From the NCBI RefSeq assembly GCF_020733635.1, contig NZ_JAJFZL010000001.1, forward strand, positions 3,658,001-3,722,000: a stretch of DNA of 64,000 nucleotides, given 5' to 3'. Origin of the DNA: Nocardia spumae. GTDB lineage: Bacteria > Actinomycetota > Actinomycetes > Mycobacteriales > Mycobacteriaceae. Below are positions 47,503-59,600 of this stretch, one piece after another. The position numbers and the translations under genes are program-made. The notes under the pieces were generated by a model, which did no database searches, was not told where the DNA came from, and saw nothing but the letters and a program-made list of their open reading frames with translations. How positions within the stretch are numbered: the first letter of the stretch is position 1; each line of letters begins with the position of its first letter.

Positions 47503-48408
47503 ATGGGCATACTCCCCAGCTTTCGAACGATTCCGGCGAATCCGCCGGGGCCCGTGGCGATTCGGCCCCGGCGGGTCGAATTCGATTGGCGCGGGGCGCC
47601 GCTGATCTGGATCCCTTCCGAGCCCGTGGCCAGCTACTTCCTCAACTCGCTGAATCTGGTGATCCCGGAAGGCGAGCGAATGATCATCCAGGCGTTCGAC
47701 GAAGCGCTCGCTGACGTGCGTGACGACAAGCTGCGCGAGGACATGCTCGGCTTCATGGGGCAGGAGCAACAGCACGCACAGGCCCATGACGCGGTAATGA
47801 GGCAAGTGTTCACCGCCCACGGCATCGACCCGGCACCGTTCATGCAATCCATCGAATACCTGTTTCGCAGGATCCTGGGTGCTCGTGACAGCGACGGACC
47901 GCGGCTGCGCCGGCAACGCCTGATCGAGCGTCTGGGTATAGCCGCGTCCTCGGAGCACATGTTCGCCTTCATGGGGGACTGGGCGCTCAATGCCGACCTC
48001 GAGCGATTCGGGGCTGATCCGCAAATGCTCGATCTGTACCGCTGGCACGGCGCGGAGGAAGTCGAGCACCGAAGCGTCGCCCACGATGTGGCCCGCTACT
48101 TCGGTGTCGGATACCTCCGGCGAGGCGCGTCGATGATCATCACCTGGCCGTTCTTCCTGGCGTTGCTGGCTCGCGGGGCGATGTATCTGAGCCGCAACGA
48201 CCCGTCCACACCGAACATCGGTTACCCACGGTTGATGCTCGGGCTGCTCAGCGCTATGAACCGCGGGCTCCTACCGGGCGTAGCGGCGTGGACCTGGAGC
48301 GGGTTGTCGACCTTCGTCCCCGGATTCGACCCGCAATCGGTGGGGTCCACAGCGCAGGCACTGGCGTACATCGCGCAATCCCCGGCGGCCAAGCGGGTTC
48401 AGTCGTGA
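47503..48408 (+). CDS. PF10118-type metal-dependent protein, ferritin-like di-iron candidate
   Basis: 301-aa protein of the family usually named metal-dependent hydrolase (PF10118). The sequence shows E88-QQ-H91, E151-H152 and E186-VE-H189, the paired ExxH pattern of carboxylate-bridged di-iron oxygenases in a four-helix bundle; the oxygenase reading is inference. ATG 47503 is preferred to the adjacent 47500 because AAGGAG then has a 6-base spacer. The stop overlaps the start of the ferredoxin-reductase gene (GTGA), so the two products are made together and probably form an oxygenase-reductase pair. Confidence 0.8.
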   Translation: MGILPSFRTIPANPPGPVAIRPRRVEFDWRGAPLIWIPSEPVASYFLNSLNLVIPEGERMIIQAFDEALADVRDDKLREDMLGFMGQEQQHAQAHDAVMRQVFTAHGIDPAPFMQSIEYLFRRILGARDSDGPRLRRQRLIERLGIAASSEHMFAFMGDWALNADLERFGADPQMLDLYRWHGAEEVEHRSVAHDVARYFGVGYLRRGASMIITWPFFLALLARGAMYLSRNDPSTPNIGYPRLMLGLLSAMNRGLLPGVAAWTWSGLSTFVPGFDPQSVGSTAQALAYIAQSPAAKRVQS

Positions 48409-49529
48409 CCATGCGCGGCACGCCCAGACTGGTTGTCCCACAGACCCGCCCGCCGAACCCTTGGGGCCGAGATCGCCCGGATCGCCTCCTGGATTCATTG
48501 GAGGCACTGCTCGAACTGCGAGTCCGCTGGACAGCGATTACCCACAGCCGCCGCCACCCGACACCTGCGGTCAACAACCGCCTGTTTCCACTGCGGGTCG
48601 GCGAGCGGGACGTCGTCGCCGGCGACGACGACGTCGTCGCCCTCACCCTCGGCGGAACTCGCCGTGCACAGCTGCCGGCGTGGTATCCAGGCGCGCATCT
48701 GGATATCCAGCTGCCGTCCGGTCGCATCCGCCAGTACTCGTTGTGCGGGGACCCCGCCGACCGTCATCGCTACCGCATCGCCGTCCGTCGAGTACCCGAC
48801 GGCGGCGGCGGATCCCGTGAGCTACACCGCCTGCCCGTGGGTAGCGTCGTGCATGTTCGGGGTCCTCGAAACGCCTTCGGGTTCATCGAACCCGTACGAG
48901 TCGCCGATACCGGACGCGTCCGATTCATCGCCGGCGGTATCGGGATCACGCCGATCCTTCCCATGGTTCGCGAGGCCGAACACATGGGCCTGGACTGGAC
49001 ACTGGTTTACGTGGGCAGGAACCGGGGCGCGTTACCTTTTCTCGACGAGCTGGCGCGCTTGGGCCAGCGAGTTGTCGTACGCACCGACGACGACCACGGA
49101 CTTCCCACCGCGGATGACCTACTACCGGTCGACCTACACACCGGCGATGTCATCTACTGCTGTGGTCCGATCCCATTGATGGACATGGTCGCCGCGCGCG
49201 TTCGCGACGCCCCGGGCGTCGAGCTGCACTCGGAAAGGTTCTCACCGAAACCAGTCGTCGATGGACGCCCTTTCCGCATCCAACTCGCTCGTTCAGGCGA
49301 GGTCGTGCACGTCGATGCGCACGAGACCGCGTTGGAAGCCGTGCTCGAGGTCGACTCCCGCACGCCGTACTCGTGCAGACAGGGCTTCTGCGGAGCGTGC
49401 CGCGTGCGCGTCGTCGCAGGCACGGTCGATCATCGCGACACCATGCTCAGCACTTCCGACCGCGAAGCGGGAATGATGTTGCTGTGTGTGTCGAGAGCAG
49501 AAAGCGGTTCTCTCACTCTGGATCTCTGA
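48405..49529 (+). CDS. Ferredoxin-type oxidoreductase (FNR fold plus plant-type 2Fe-2S)
   Basis: 374-aa electron-transfer protein. After about 60 variable residues comes an FAD domain (GRIRQYSLCGDP), a nucleotide domain (GGIGITPILPMVREAE) and a C-terminal 2Fe-2S domain with SCRQGFCGACRVRV and a fourth cysteine in LLCVSRA. This order matches phthalate-dioxygenase-reductase/VanB enzymes. The GTG at 48405 overlaps the upstream stop by 4 bp; ATG 48411 is the alternative. It should pass electrons from NAD(P)H to the di-iron-like partner. Confidence 0.88.
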   Translation: MTMRGTPRLVVPQTRPPNPWGRDRPDRLLDSLEALLELRVRWTAITHSRRHPTPAVNNRLFPLRVGERDVVAGDDDVVALTLGGTRRAQLPAWYPGAHLDIQLPSGRIRQYSLCGDPADRHRYRIAVRRVPDGGGGSRELHRLPVGSVVHVRGPRNAFGFIEPVRVADTGRVRFIAGGIGITPILPMVREAEHMGLDWTLVYVGRNRGALPFLDELARLGQRVVVRTDDDHGLPTADDLLPVDLHTGDVIYCCGPIPLMDMVAARVRDAPGVELHSERFSPKPVVDGRPFRIQLARSGEVVHVDAHETALEAVLEVDSRTPYSCRQGFCGACRVRVVAGTVDHRDTMLSTSDREAGMMLLCVSRAESGSLTLDL

Positions 49530-49786
49530 CAACCCATGCACTCGACCGGACCGTCGGCTCTCCTCGCCGAACTGAGGTACCCGGGTTCGGCATCCAAGCC
49601 AAGAGCCGCTATGGAACCGCCGCAGCACCTCCGGGGAACGTACTAATCTGCCGCATGCCACGTGCTCGGCAGCCCCGCCGGAGCGTCGTCGTTGCCCCAG
49701 ATAATCGAGCCGGCGCGTGGAGAACAGGCAGTCGAGCCGATCCGAGTCTCGTGGCGCGACGCCGAAACCGTGATTCCGGGAAACCG

Positions 49787-49840
49787 GCGAGCCCGTAATA
49801 CTCTGTGGTCCAGGCGATCACAGCGTTCGTGACCAGCGCC
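49787..49840 (-). pseudogene. Short Tn3-family transposase fragment
   Basis: About 18 codons on the minus strand read ALVTNAVIAWTTEYYGLA, a piece of the Tn3 transposase DDE domain. The DNA matches 44741-44784 at 39 of 44 positions in inverted orientation. The flanking 49530-49786 stretch has no supported gene. Confidence 0.7.
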
Positions 49841-49871
49841 GGGCACCGCTCCCGCGTGGGCGTAGATGAGG

Positions 49872-51017
49872 TCACGTATCCGCCGTACCTTGGCCGGCCC
49901 CCTTCTCGGGCTGGAAGAATGCGAGCATCTTCCGGGCGGCGTCCGGCGCCATCAGTACTTGCTGGATGTCCGCGGACATCCGGGCGGCCGCGCTGGTGCG
50001 TTCGAACATCTCGCGTTCGTATGCCGCGACGGCGGCGCGCCGGTCGTCCGGGTGCGCGGCAAGCGCGAGTCCGAGCAGCGCGCCGTCGAGCAATGCCATG
50101 TTGGCGCCCTCACCTACCGGCGGCATCAGATGCGCGGCATCGCCGACCAGCGTGACGCGCGGGTTCGCGGGCCAGGTCAGGCCCGCCGGGAGGGTGGTGA
50201 TCGATCGCGGGACGACCGTGTCGTCGCAGGCCGCGATCAGCGCGGTGAACCGCGGATCCCAGCCGGGGAGTAGCTCGATCAGCCGCGCGCGGGCGGCGGC
50301 CGGGTCCTCGAACGGGATCGCACTGGTAGCGAACCAGTCCTCGGCGGTGTGGTAGAAGCTGAGGCCGATGCGGACGCGACCGTCGCCGTTGCGCTGCGCC
50401 GCCAGGGACAGTCCGTTGCCGAGCACCCAGTAGGTGCCCCGCCCGACCATCGCGGCGAGGTCGGGGTGGGTGTGGTCGATGTCGGGAATGCCGACCTCGA
50501 CGACGTTGACGCCGGTATGCGCCGGGCGGGCGTCGGTGAGCAGTCCGCGGACCCGCGAGTTCGCGCCGTCAGCACCGACCAGCAGGTCGTATGTCGCACT
50601 GCCGCCGTCGGTGAAGTGCAGCAGTCCGTTGTCGGCGGATGCGACGGACCGCCCCCAGCGCACCGTTGTGTCGGGCAGGGAATCCAGCAGCAGGTCACGG
50701 AGATCGGCGCGGTCGACCTCGGGTCGTGCGAGCGGGGCGTCGTCGGGGGTGTCCTCCTGCAGCAGCAAGGTGCCGTCCGGTTCCAGCAGGCGCATGTCCT
50801 GCCCCTCGCCGCGGGCGATCGCGAAGAACCGATCGATCAGCCCGGCCTCGCGCAACGCATGCTGCCCGGAATGGATGTCGAGCATACCGCCCTGGCCGCG
50901 GGCCTCGCGCGAGGTTTCACGTTCGTACACGACGGCGTCGATGCCGTGCACGTGCAGCACGCGGGCGAGGGCCAGGCCGCCCAGTCCGGCTCCGACGATG
51001 GCGATGGTCATGGTCAC
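49872..51017 (-). CDS. FAD-dependent monooxygenase, TetX-like
   Basis: 381-aa class A flavoprotein monooxygenase. GAGLGGLALARVLHVHG binds FAD, VGADGANSRVRGLL is the DG motif and TLVGDAAHLMPPVGEGANMAL the GD motif. The GDAAHLMPP form and the C-terminal helix with YEREMF resemble TetX-type tetracycline-inactivating enzymes, but many hydroxylases share them. It is divergent from a TetR with a Tet-repressor-like C-terminal domain, an arrangement seen for drug-inducible genes. Substrate untested. Confidence 0.85.
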   Translation of the reverse strand: MTMTIAIVGAGLGGLALARVLHVHGIDAVVYERETSREARGQGGMLDIHSGQHALREAGLIDRFFAIARGEGQDMRLLEPDGTLLLQEDTPDDAPLARPEVDRADLRDLLLDSLPDTTVRWGRSVASADNGLLHFTDGGSATYDLLVGADGANSRVRGLLTDARPAHTGVNVVEVGIPDIDHTHPDLAAMVGRGTYWVLGNGLSLAAQRNGDGRVRIGLSFYHTAEDWFATSAIPFEDPAAARARLIELLPGWDPRFTALIAACDDTVVPRSITTLPAGLTWPANPRVTLVGDAAHLMPPVGEGANMALLDGALLGLALAAHPDDRRAAVAAYEREMFERTSAAARMSADIQQVLMAPDAARKMLAFFQPEKGAGQGTADT

Positions 51018-51020
51018 CCT

Positions 51021-51050
51021 TCAATACACCGAATTGATCAATACACTGTA
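51021..51050. promoter_or_regulatory. Putative TetR operators between monooxygenase and tetR
   Basis: TCAATACAC occurs at 51021-51029 and 51038-51046; the second copy is part of the imperfect dyad ATACACTGTAT, and ATTGATCAAT (51033-51042) is a perfect 10-bp palindrome. All lie within 62 bp between divergent starts. Confidence 0.5.
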
Positions 51051-51078
51051 TCGCCGGATGCGTTGTATCGTCAGCGCC

Positions 51079-51759
51079 ATGTTGGTGTGGGAGCGGCCGG
51101 AGCCGCCGGATCGACCGGCGCCGGCCCCATTGAGCAGGGAGCGGATCGTGCGAGCGGCGATCCGGCTGGCCGACGCCGACGGGCTGGCGGCGGTATCGCT
51201 ACGAAAGGTCGCCGCGGCGCTGGATGTCGGGCCGATGCGGCTCTACGGCTACATCGCCACCAAGCAGGAGTTGCTCGATCTGATGGTCGATGCGGTCTAC
51301 GCCGAGATCCGCCCGGCCGGAGACGGCTGGCGCGACGTGCTGCGCTCGCTGGCCGAAACCACCCGGCAGGCCGCTCATCGGCACGAATGGCTGGCCGATC
51401 TGATCGGCGGGCGGCCTCAGCTCGGGCCGCATGCGCTGGCCAGGGGCGAGGCGGTGGTGGCCGCGATGGGCGAGGTCGGCGTGGACCTGGTCATGCCGGT
51501 GGTCGACGCGGTCAACGCGTATGTGATCGGCGCGGTGCGCCGGGAGATCACCGAGCAGCGTGCCGAGCGCGCGACCGGAATGGACCAGCGGCAATGGCAG
51601 TCCGCATTCGGGCCCTATCTGGAACGGACCTTCGCCACCGGCCGATTTCCCGCACTGGCCACGGTCGTTCGCGACGGCGCTCACCTGGACGCCGACGAAA
51701 CCTTCCGTACGGGTCTCGAGTTCCTCCTCGACGGCATCCGAGCCCGCATCGCGAACTGA
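51079..51759 (+). CDS. TetR-family regulator with Tet-repressor-type C-terminal domain
   Basis: 226-aa repressor. LADADGLAAVSLRKVAAALDVGPMRLYGYIATKQELLDLMVDAV is the HTH in the form found in TetR itself and close relatives; the C-terminal half fits TetR_C. ATG 51079 is used. It should control the divergent TetX-like gene. Confidence 0.9.
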   Translation: MLVWERPEPPDRPAPAPLSRERIVRAAIRLADADGLAAVSLRKVAAALDVGPMRLYGYIATKQELLDLMVDAVYAEIRPAGDGWRDVLRSLAETTRQAAHRHEWLADLIGGRPQLGPHALARGEAVVAAMGEVGVDLVMPVVDAVNAYVIGAVRREITEQRAERATGMDQRQWQSAFGPYLERTFATGRFPALATVVRDGAHLDADETFRTGLEFLLDGIRARIAN

Positions 51760-51815
51760 CGGCTCTCATCGAAGCCGCGGCGCCCTGGCCGGTTCCGGGG
51801 CGGGTGCCGAGGCTC

Positions 51816-53027
51816 TCACATGCGCAGGGGCAGGCCCGCGCGAATGCGCGCCATCCGGTCCTCGTGCACGGCATGCGCGCGCTGGAGTTGCGTTGTCAGG
51901 TCGTCGGCGCGGAATCGGCGCACATATTTGTCCGGCAGTTCGGCCATCGCCCGCTCGTCGGCCAGCATCCGAGCGTAGGTCTGCTCGCGCAGCGTCTGAT
52001 CGGCCTCGTAGCCCAGATCCAGGTATCGCATCGCGTATCGGTGCGCGCCGGCGACCGCGGTCTGCGCCCGCCCGGCGGGGCTCCACAGTGACACCACCAC
52101 CGTCACCACGAGCACGGCCACGATCACCACCAGCGACCACACCGTGGAGATCTCGGCCACCGGCACCGGGTCGCCGTCGTTGACGAAGGGGAGGCTGTTG
52201 TGGTGCAACGCGTGCAGGATCAGCTTCACGCCGATGAATCCGAGCACCACGGCCAATCCGAAACCGAGATAGATCAGCCGGTCGAGCAATCCTTCCAGCA
52301 GGAAGAACAGCTGCCGCAACCCGAGCAGGGAGAACGCGGTGGCGGTGAATACGAGGAATACGTTCTGGGTCAGCCCGAAGATGGCCGGAATCGAATCCAG
52401 GGCGAACAGCACGTCGGTGCCGCCGATCACGATCATCGCCGAGACCATGGGGGTCAGGCGGCGACGGCCGCCCACTACGGTGGTGATCGCGTCGCCGTCG
52501 TAGAAATCTGTGGTGCGCAACAGTTTTCGCGTGATCCGGGCAATCACGCCGTCACCGGCGCGGGGGTCCTCACCTTCGGGCCGCAGCATGTTGCCCGCGG
52601 TCACCAGCAGCACCGCGCCGAAGACGTAGAACACCCACGCGAACCGGTTGATCAGCGTCGCTCCCAGGAAGATGAATCCCGTCCGGACCGCCAGCGAGAT
52701 CGTGATCCCCACCAGCAGTACCTTCTGCCGGGCGGCGGCGGGGACGCGGAAGGCGGAGAAGATCACCAGGAAGACGAACAGGTTGTCCACCGACAACGCC
52801 TTCTCGGTGATGTAGCCGGCGAAGTACTCCACGGCCATCTCCGAACCGCCGAACCCCCACACCACGAACCCGAACGCCACCGCCACCCCGACGTAGGCCG
52901 CCGACCACACCGCCGACTCCGACAGCGTCGGCGAATGCGGGCCGCGCACATGGAAGACGAAGTCGACTGCCAGCAACGCCACGATCAACGCCAGCGCGCC
53001 CAGCCAAGCCAGCAGCGGAACGGTCAC
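51816..53027 (-). CDS. TerC-family integral membrane protein
   Basis: 403-aa protein with seven to nine hydrophobic helices. FAGYITEKALSVDNLFVFLVIF and GGTDVLFALDSIPAIFGLTQNVFLVFTATAFSLLGLRQLFFL are the two TerC signatures with the conserved acidic residues. TerC/Alx relatives export manganese during co- or post-translational metalation. A charged C-terminal tail of about 80 residues is cytoplasmic. GTG 53027 with AGGAGG upstream is chosen over a longer frame. Its neighbour katG is a haem enzyme; no operon is evident. Confidence 0.9.
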   Translation of the reverse strand: MTVPLLAWLGALALIVALLAVDFVFHVRGPHSPTLSESAVWSAAYVGVAVAFGFVVWGFGGSEMAVEYFAGYITEKALSVDNLFVFLVIFSAFRVPAAARQKVLLVGITISLAVRTGFIFLGATLINRFAWVFYVFGAVLLVTAGNMLRPEGEDPRAGDGVIARITRKLLRTTDFYDGDAITTVVGGRRRLTPMVSAMIVIGGTDVLFALDSIPAIFGLTQNVFLVFTATAFSLLGLRQLFFLLEGLLDRLIYLGFGLAVVLGFIGVKLILHALHHNSLPFVNDGDPVPVAEISTVWSLVVIVAVLVVTVVVSLWSPAGRAQTAVAGAHRYAMRYLDLGYEADQTLREQTYARMLADERAMAELPDKYVRRFRADDLTTQLQRAHAVHEDRMARIRAGLPLRM

Positions 53028-53168
53028 GTCGCCTCCTGCACCCGTGGGGTCTCGCGGTGACTGTATCCGTCGCCTGCCGCGCTCGGCCGCCATCGACAGG
53101 CACACATCCCGCGACACGAGAATGCCCCGTGGACCCGATCCGGTCCACGGGGCATCCGGTCCCGGTGA

Positions 53169-55430
<2,262 letters not shown>

Positions 55431-55874
55431 TCACGGCTGTGATCGAGACGTGGACGACGGGGAGCAAGCAGGGCACAGACCCCAGTAGATGACTTCGGCC
55501 TCGTCGAGCAGGAAGCCGTTGTCGTCGGCCGCGGTCAGACACGGCGCGGTGCCGACGGCGCAGTCGACATCGGCGATGACACCGCACGAGCGGCACACGA
55601 GGTGATGATGGTTGTCGCCGACGCGCGTCTCGTAGCGGGCCACCGAACCCATCGGCTGGATCCGGCGGAGCAGGCCCGCCTCGGTCAACGCGCGCAGGAC
55701 GTCGTATACCGCCTGGTGAGACACCGTGCCCAGGGTGACTCGGACCAGACCGAGGATGGTGTCGGTATCGGAATGCGGATGCTCGTGCACAGCGGTCATC
55801 ACCGCGATCCGCGGGGCGGTGACCCGCAGCGCGGCCCGGCGCAGCATGCGCTCGAAATCCGCCGTGGTGGACAC
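55431..55874 (-). CDS. furA: Fur-family peroxide/iron regulator (FurA-like)
   Basis: 147-aa metalloregulator. The N-terminal winged helix ([41 protein letters not shown]) leads to [20 protein letters not shown], with HHH and CxxC ligands. FurA in mycobacteria represses its own promoter and katG and is relieved by peroxide. The same transcript order is present here. The AT-richer sequence 55880-55905 upstream of the start would be the expected operator. Confidence 0.9.
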   Translation of the reverse strand: MSTTADFERMLRRAALRVTAPRIAVMTAVHEHPHSDTDTILGLVRVTLGTVSHQAVYDVLRALTEAGLLRRIQPMGSVARYETRVGDNHHHLVCRSCGVIADVDCAVGTAPCLTAADDNGFLLDEAEVIYWGLCPACSPSSTSRSQP

Positions 55875-56264
55875 AGTCCGAAGTATGACTCATTCAAGTA
55901 ACCGGTAGGTGCGGAATTGAGAACCGAATTTCCGCCGGGGCCGGGTCGCCGCGGCGCACCCGCCCGCGCCGCCGGACGCGGCCGGCCGCCGGCCCCGGTC
56001 ATGTGTGATTCCTGTGACTCCTGATGTCGGTGACCGATTCGATATCCGATTCCCTCCGGCGCCTCGTTTTCGTAACGGCTTTTCGATATCCCCACGTCAC
56101 CACCATGGGGGCGGCAGTGACATTCCGAATATTCGGCGGCGCGACCGCGCAACGGCCACGAAACGGCCTGGTGGCGCGAAATTTCTTTTATCCACGACGA
56201 GTTGGTCACCGAATCAAGTACTACACACAGAGGTGAGGTACGTCTTGTACCGGAAGGTTGATCG
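55875..56264. other. Intergenic region upstream of furA and the 65-aa ORF
   Basis: About 390 bp of divergent promoter space. It contains a GC-rich inverted stretch around 55965-56000 (GGCCGGCCGCCGGCC core) and AT-rich patches near 56045-56100 and 56185-56225. No gene with a ribosome-binding site was found. Confidence 0.4.
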
Positions 56265-56462
56265 GTGACTCCGATGAATGTCAACGATGTCGGTAATCGA
56301 CTCGCCGAGCCGGACCCGCCCGGGGGGTCTGTCACTGCACCGGGCGCATTGAACAGCGGCCGCGGCAGTGGTGTAGGCGATACCTTCGGAAACCGGCGCG
56401 GCGGAGAGTTCGCCGTGCAGCGGCTGCGAGCCCTTCGGCTCAGGCGCAAACGCGCGGGCTGA
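56265..56462 (+). CDS. Possible 65-aa protein upstream of the NRPS
   Basis: A GTG at 56265 has GGAAGG seven bases upstream and opens 65 codons (MTPMNVNDVGNRLAEPDPPG..., ending in a basic RLRALRLRRKRAG tail). No family is recognised. A hairpin begins at the stop codon, which is what one expects of a real transcription unit. It could be a small basic protein or a leader; composition alone gives little support. Confidence 0.4.
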   Translation: MTPMNVNDVGNRLAEPDPPGGSVTAPGALNSGRGSGVGDTFGNRRGGEFAVQRLRALRLRRKRAG

Positions 56463-56480
56463 AGCTTTCCGCTTCAACCC
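56456..56480 (+). terminator. Hairpin at the end of the 65-aa ORF
   Basis: GGGCTGAAGC pairs with GCTTCAACCC across a 5-base loop (nine of ten pairs) and is followed by GCATATTTCG. It overlaps the stop codon and separates the small ORF from the NRPS gene by about 160 bp. A weak intrinsic terminator or attenuator. Confidence 0.45.
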
Positions 56481-56643
56481 GCATATTTCGTTACCAATGC
56501 AAATCTCCTATAGCGCGACGACTGTCCAGCCGCGTCGACAACGCGCGCCCTCCGAACGGACAGCACGGCAATTTCTACCGCAGAAACCGGATTCCGGAAA
56601 TATTCGGCGACTGCCCTGAGGTAACAAAATCGATGGAGGTCCG

Positions 56644-59600
56644 GTGACCCAATTCAAGAGCAACTTCGACGGCGCTGGGCGCGAGTCGGAGTCACCGCGG
56701 ATCGGTTCTTCCACCTCGGATGCGAACGGCCACCAGGTAGCGGACCAGGGATTTCGCGCGATTTCCCTGGAGGGGGGCTTCGTGGAGTCGCGACCGGGCG
56801 ACATCTTCAAGCTGACGGCGGCGCAGCGCGGAATTTGGTTCGCCCAGCATCTCGCGGGATCGTCACCGATTTCGGTCGCGCAATACGTCGAGATCGTCGG
56901 CGAATTGCATACGGAATTGCTCCTCGAGGCCTGCCGGATCGCCAGCGTCGAATTCGGCTCCGGACATCTGCACATGATCGAGGTCGACGGCGAGCCGTGC
57001 CAATTCGTCGATTCCTTGCGCGGCGCACCGGTTTCGGTCATGGACCTGCGCCGCCATACCGACCCCGTGGCGACCGCGCACCGGCTGATGACCGAGGATT
57101 ATTCCGCGCCATTGGATCTGCTGCACGACCCGCTCATGAAATGCGTCGTCTTCCATGTCGGCACGGACCACTACCTGTGGTATCAGCGCGCTCACCATAT
57201 CGCGCTCGACGGATTCGCCGCGGTCACGATGCTGCAACGAATTATCGAGCTGTACAACGCGGCGATCCGAGGCGAAGAGGCGACGCCGACCGGGGCGAAA
57301 GACCTATCCGAAATCACCGAACAGGACCTCGCATATCGGGGTTCGACACGTTTCGACAACGATCGCACCTACTGGACCGAACATTTGGCCGGGGCGCCAC
57401 CGGTGGTCAGCCTGGCCGGACGCATCAGCAAACCCACCATTCATCCGGCAGTGGTCGGCACTCCGATGTCCGAGGCCACCGCCACACTGCTCGACGCCGT
57501 CGTCGCCGAACGCGCCACCAGCGTCACCCCGATCATCGTCGCCGCCTTCGCCGCCTACCTGGCCCGCATGACCGGCAGTGAGGAAGTACTGCTGAGCCTG
57601 CCGGTGTCTGGCCGGCATTCGGCCGTGCTGCGCCGCTCCGGCGGCATGGTCGCCAACGTGGTCCCGCTGCGGGTGCGCGTCGGCAGCCGCGACGCGGGCG
57701 AACTGATCGACGCCGTGCAGAGCGAACTCACCAGCGCCCTGCGCCGCCAGCGCTATCGGCAGGAGGACATCTTCCACGACATGGGCATCGCCCGCGACGA
57801 AGCGGCATCGTTCGGGCCCGCGGTCAACCTGATGATGGTCGACAACGACGTGATACTGGGCGACACCGTGGGACGGCTGAACGTGCTCACCTCCGGCCCC
57901 ACCGCCGACCTGTTCGTCAACATCTACCCGAGCGCCGGAAAAGAGAGCACCCACATCGACTTCCAGGGCAACCCGAACATCTACACCCACGACGAACTCG
58001 CCGACCACCACCGGCGCTTCCTGATGTTCCTGCACGAATTCCTCGCCCGCGGAACCCGCCACCGGATCAGCGGACTACCGCTGCTGGACGCACGAGAACA
58101 AGCCGCGCTGCTGCCCGTGCGCGGACCCCGCGGCGTCGAAACCCGGATGCTGCCCGACATCCTGGCCGACAGCGCCCGCCGCCACCCCGACGCCGAAGCG
58201 ATCGCCGCACCCGGAACCAGCCTCACCTACGCCGAACTCGATGCCCGCTCCTCGCGGCTGGCCCGCCACCTGATCGAGCTGGGATGCGGCCCCGACACCG
58301 CCGTCGCGATCATGCTGCGCCGCTCGGTGGAATCGGTCACCGCCGCGTGGGCGGTCGCCAAGACCGGCGCCGCGATCGTGCAGGTGGATCCGGAGTATCC
58401 GGCCAAACGCATCGAGCACATCATCGCCGACAGCGGCGCACAGGCCGGCATCACCGTCGACGCCCACCGCGGCCGGCTCCCGCAGACGGTGCGCGCCGTA
58501 GTCGTCGACGATCCGGACACCGTCACCGCATGCCACGAGCTCGCCGACCATCCGATCGCCGACGCCGAACGGACCCGGCCGCTGCGGCCGTCGAACCTGG
58601 CCTACATCACCTACACCTCCGGATCGACCGGCACCCCGAAAGGCGTGCAGGTCAGCCACACCGGCCTGGCCAACCTCATCGCCGACCGCACCGAAACCTG
58701 CGAGGTGGACTCCGGCGCGCGGATCTCCTACGCCCTGTCACCGAGTTTCGACGCCTCCCTGGAACAATTCCTGATCTGCTTCGCGAACGGATCGACCCTG
58801 CTGATCGTGCCGCCGGAGATGATCGGCGGCGAACCGCTGACCCGGCTGCTGGCCGACCAGCACGTCACCCACCTGACGCTGACCCCGGCGATGCTGGCCA
58901 CCGTCGACCCACGCCCGCTCGAGGACCTGCGAGTGGTCGTGGTCGGGGGAGACGTGTGCCCGCCACACGTCATCGAGCGGTGGACCCCGACCGTGACCAT
59001 GTTCAACGAATACGGGCCCACCGAAACCACCGTCACCGCCGCCAGCGCGACCATCACCGCACACCGTGACCTCACCGTCGGCGGCCCGCTGCGCGGCGTC
59101 TCGGCCATGGTGCTCGACCGCACGCTGCAAGCTGTGCCCAAAGGCACCGCGGGTGAGCTGTATCTGGCCGGACCCGGGGTGGCGCGCGGCTACAACCACC
59201 GCTTCGGTGAAACCGCGGCCCGCTTCGTCGCCGACCCCCACGGCGCCTCCGGCGAACGGATGTATCGCACCGGCGATATGGCGCGCTGGGTGGGCGAGGA
59301 CTCGGCGATGACACTGGAACTGCTGGGGCGCAGCGACTTCCAGGTCAAGATCCGCGGATACCGGATCGAACCCGGCGAGATCGACGCGGCACTGACCGCC
59401 CACCCCGATGTCGACATCTCCGTCACCGTGCCGGTCCGCAACACCGCCGGCGCCACCGTGCTCGCCTCCTACGTCGTGGCATTGCACGGCCACCGCCTCG
59501 ACCCGCTCGAACTGCAGCAGTTCGCCCGCGAAACACTGCCGCCGCACATGGTGCCGGCGGTGATCATGCCGCTGGACGCCCTGCCGGTGAACGCCTTCGG

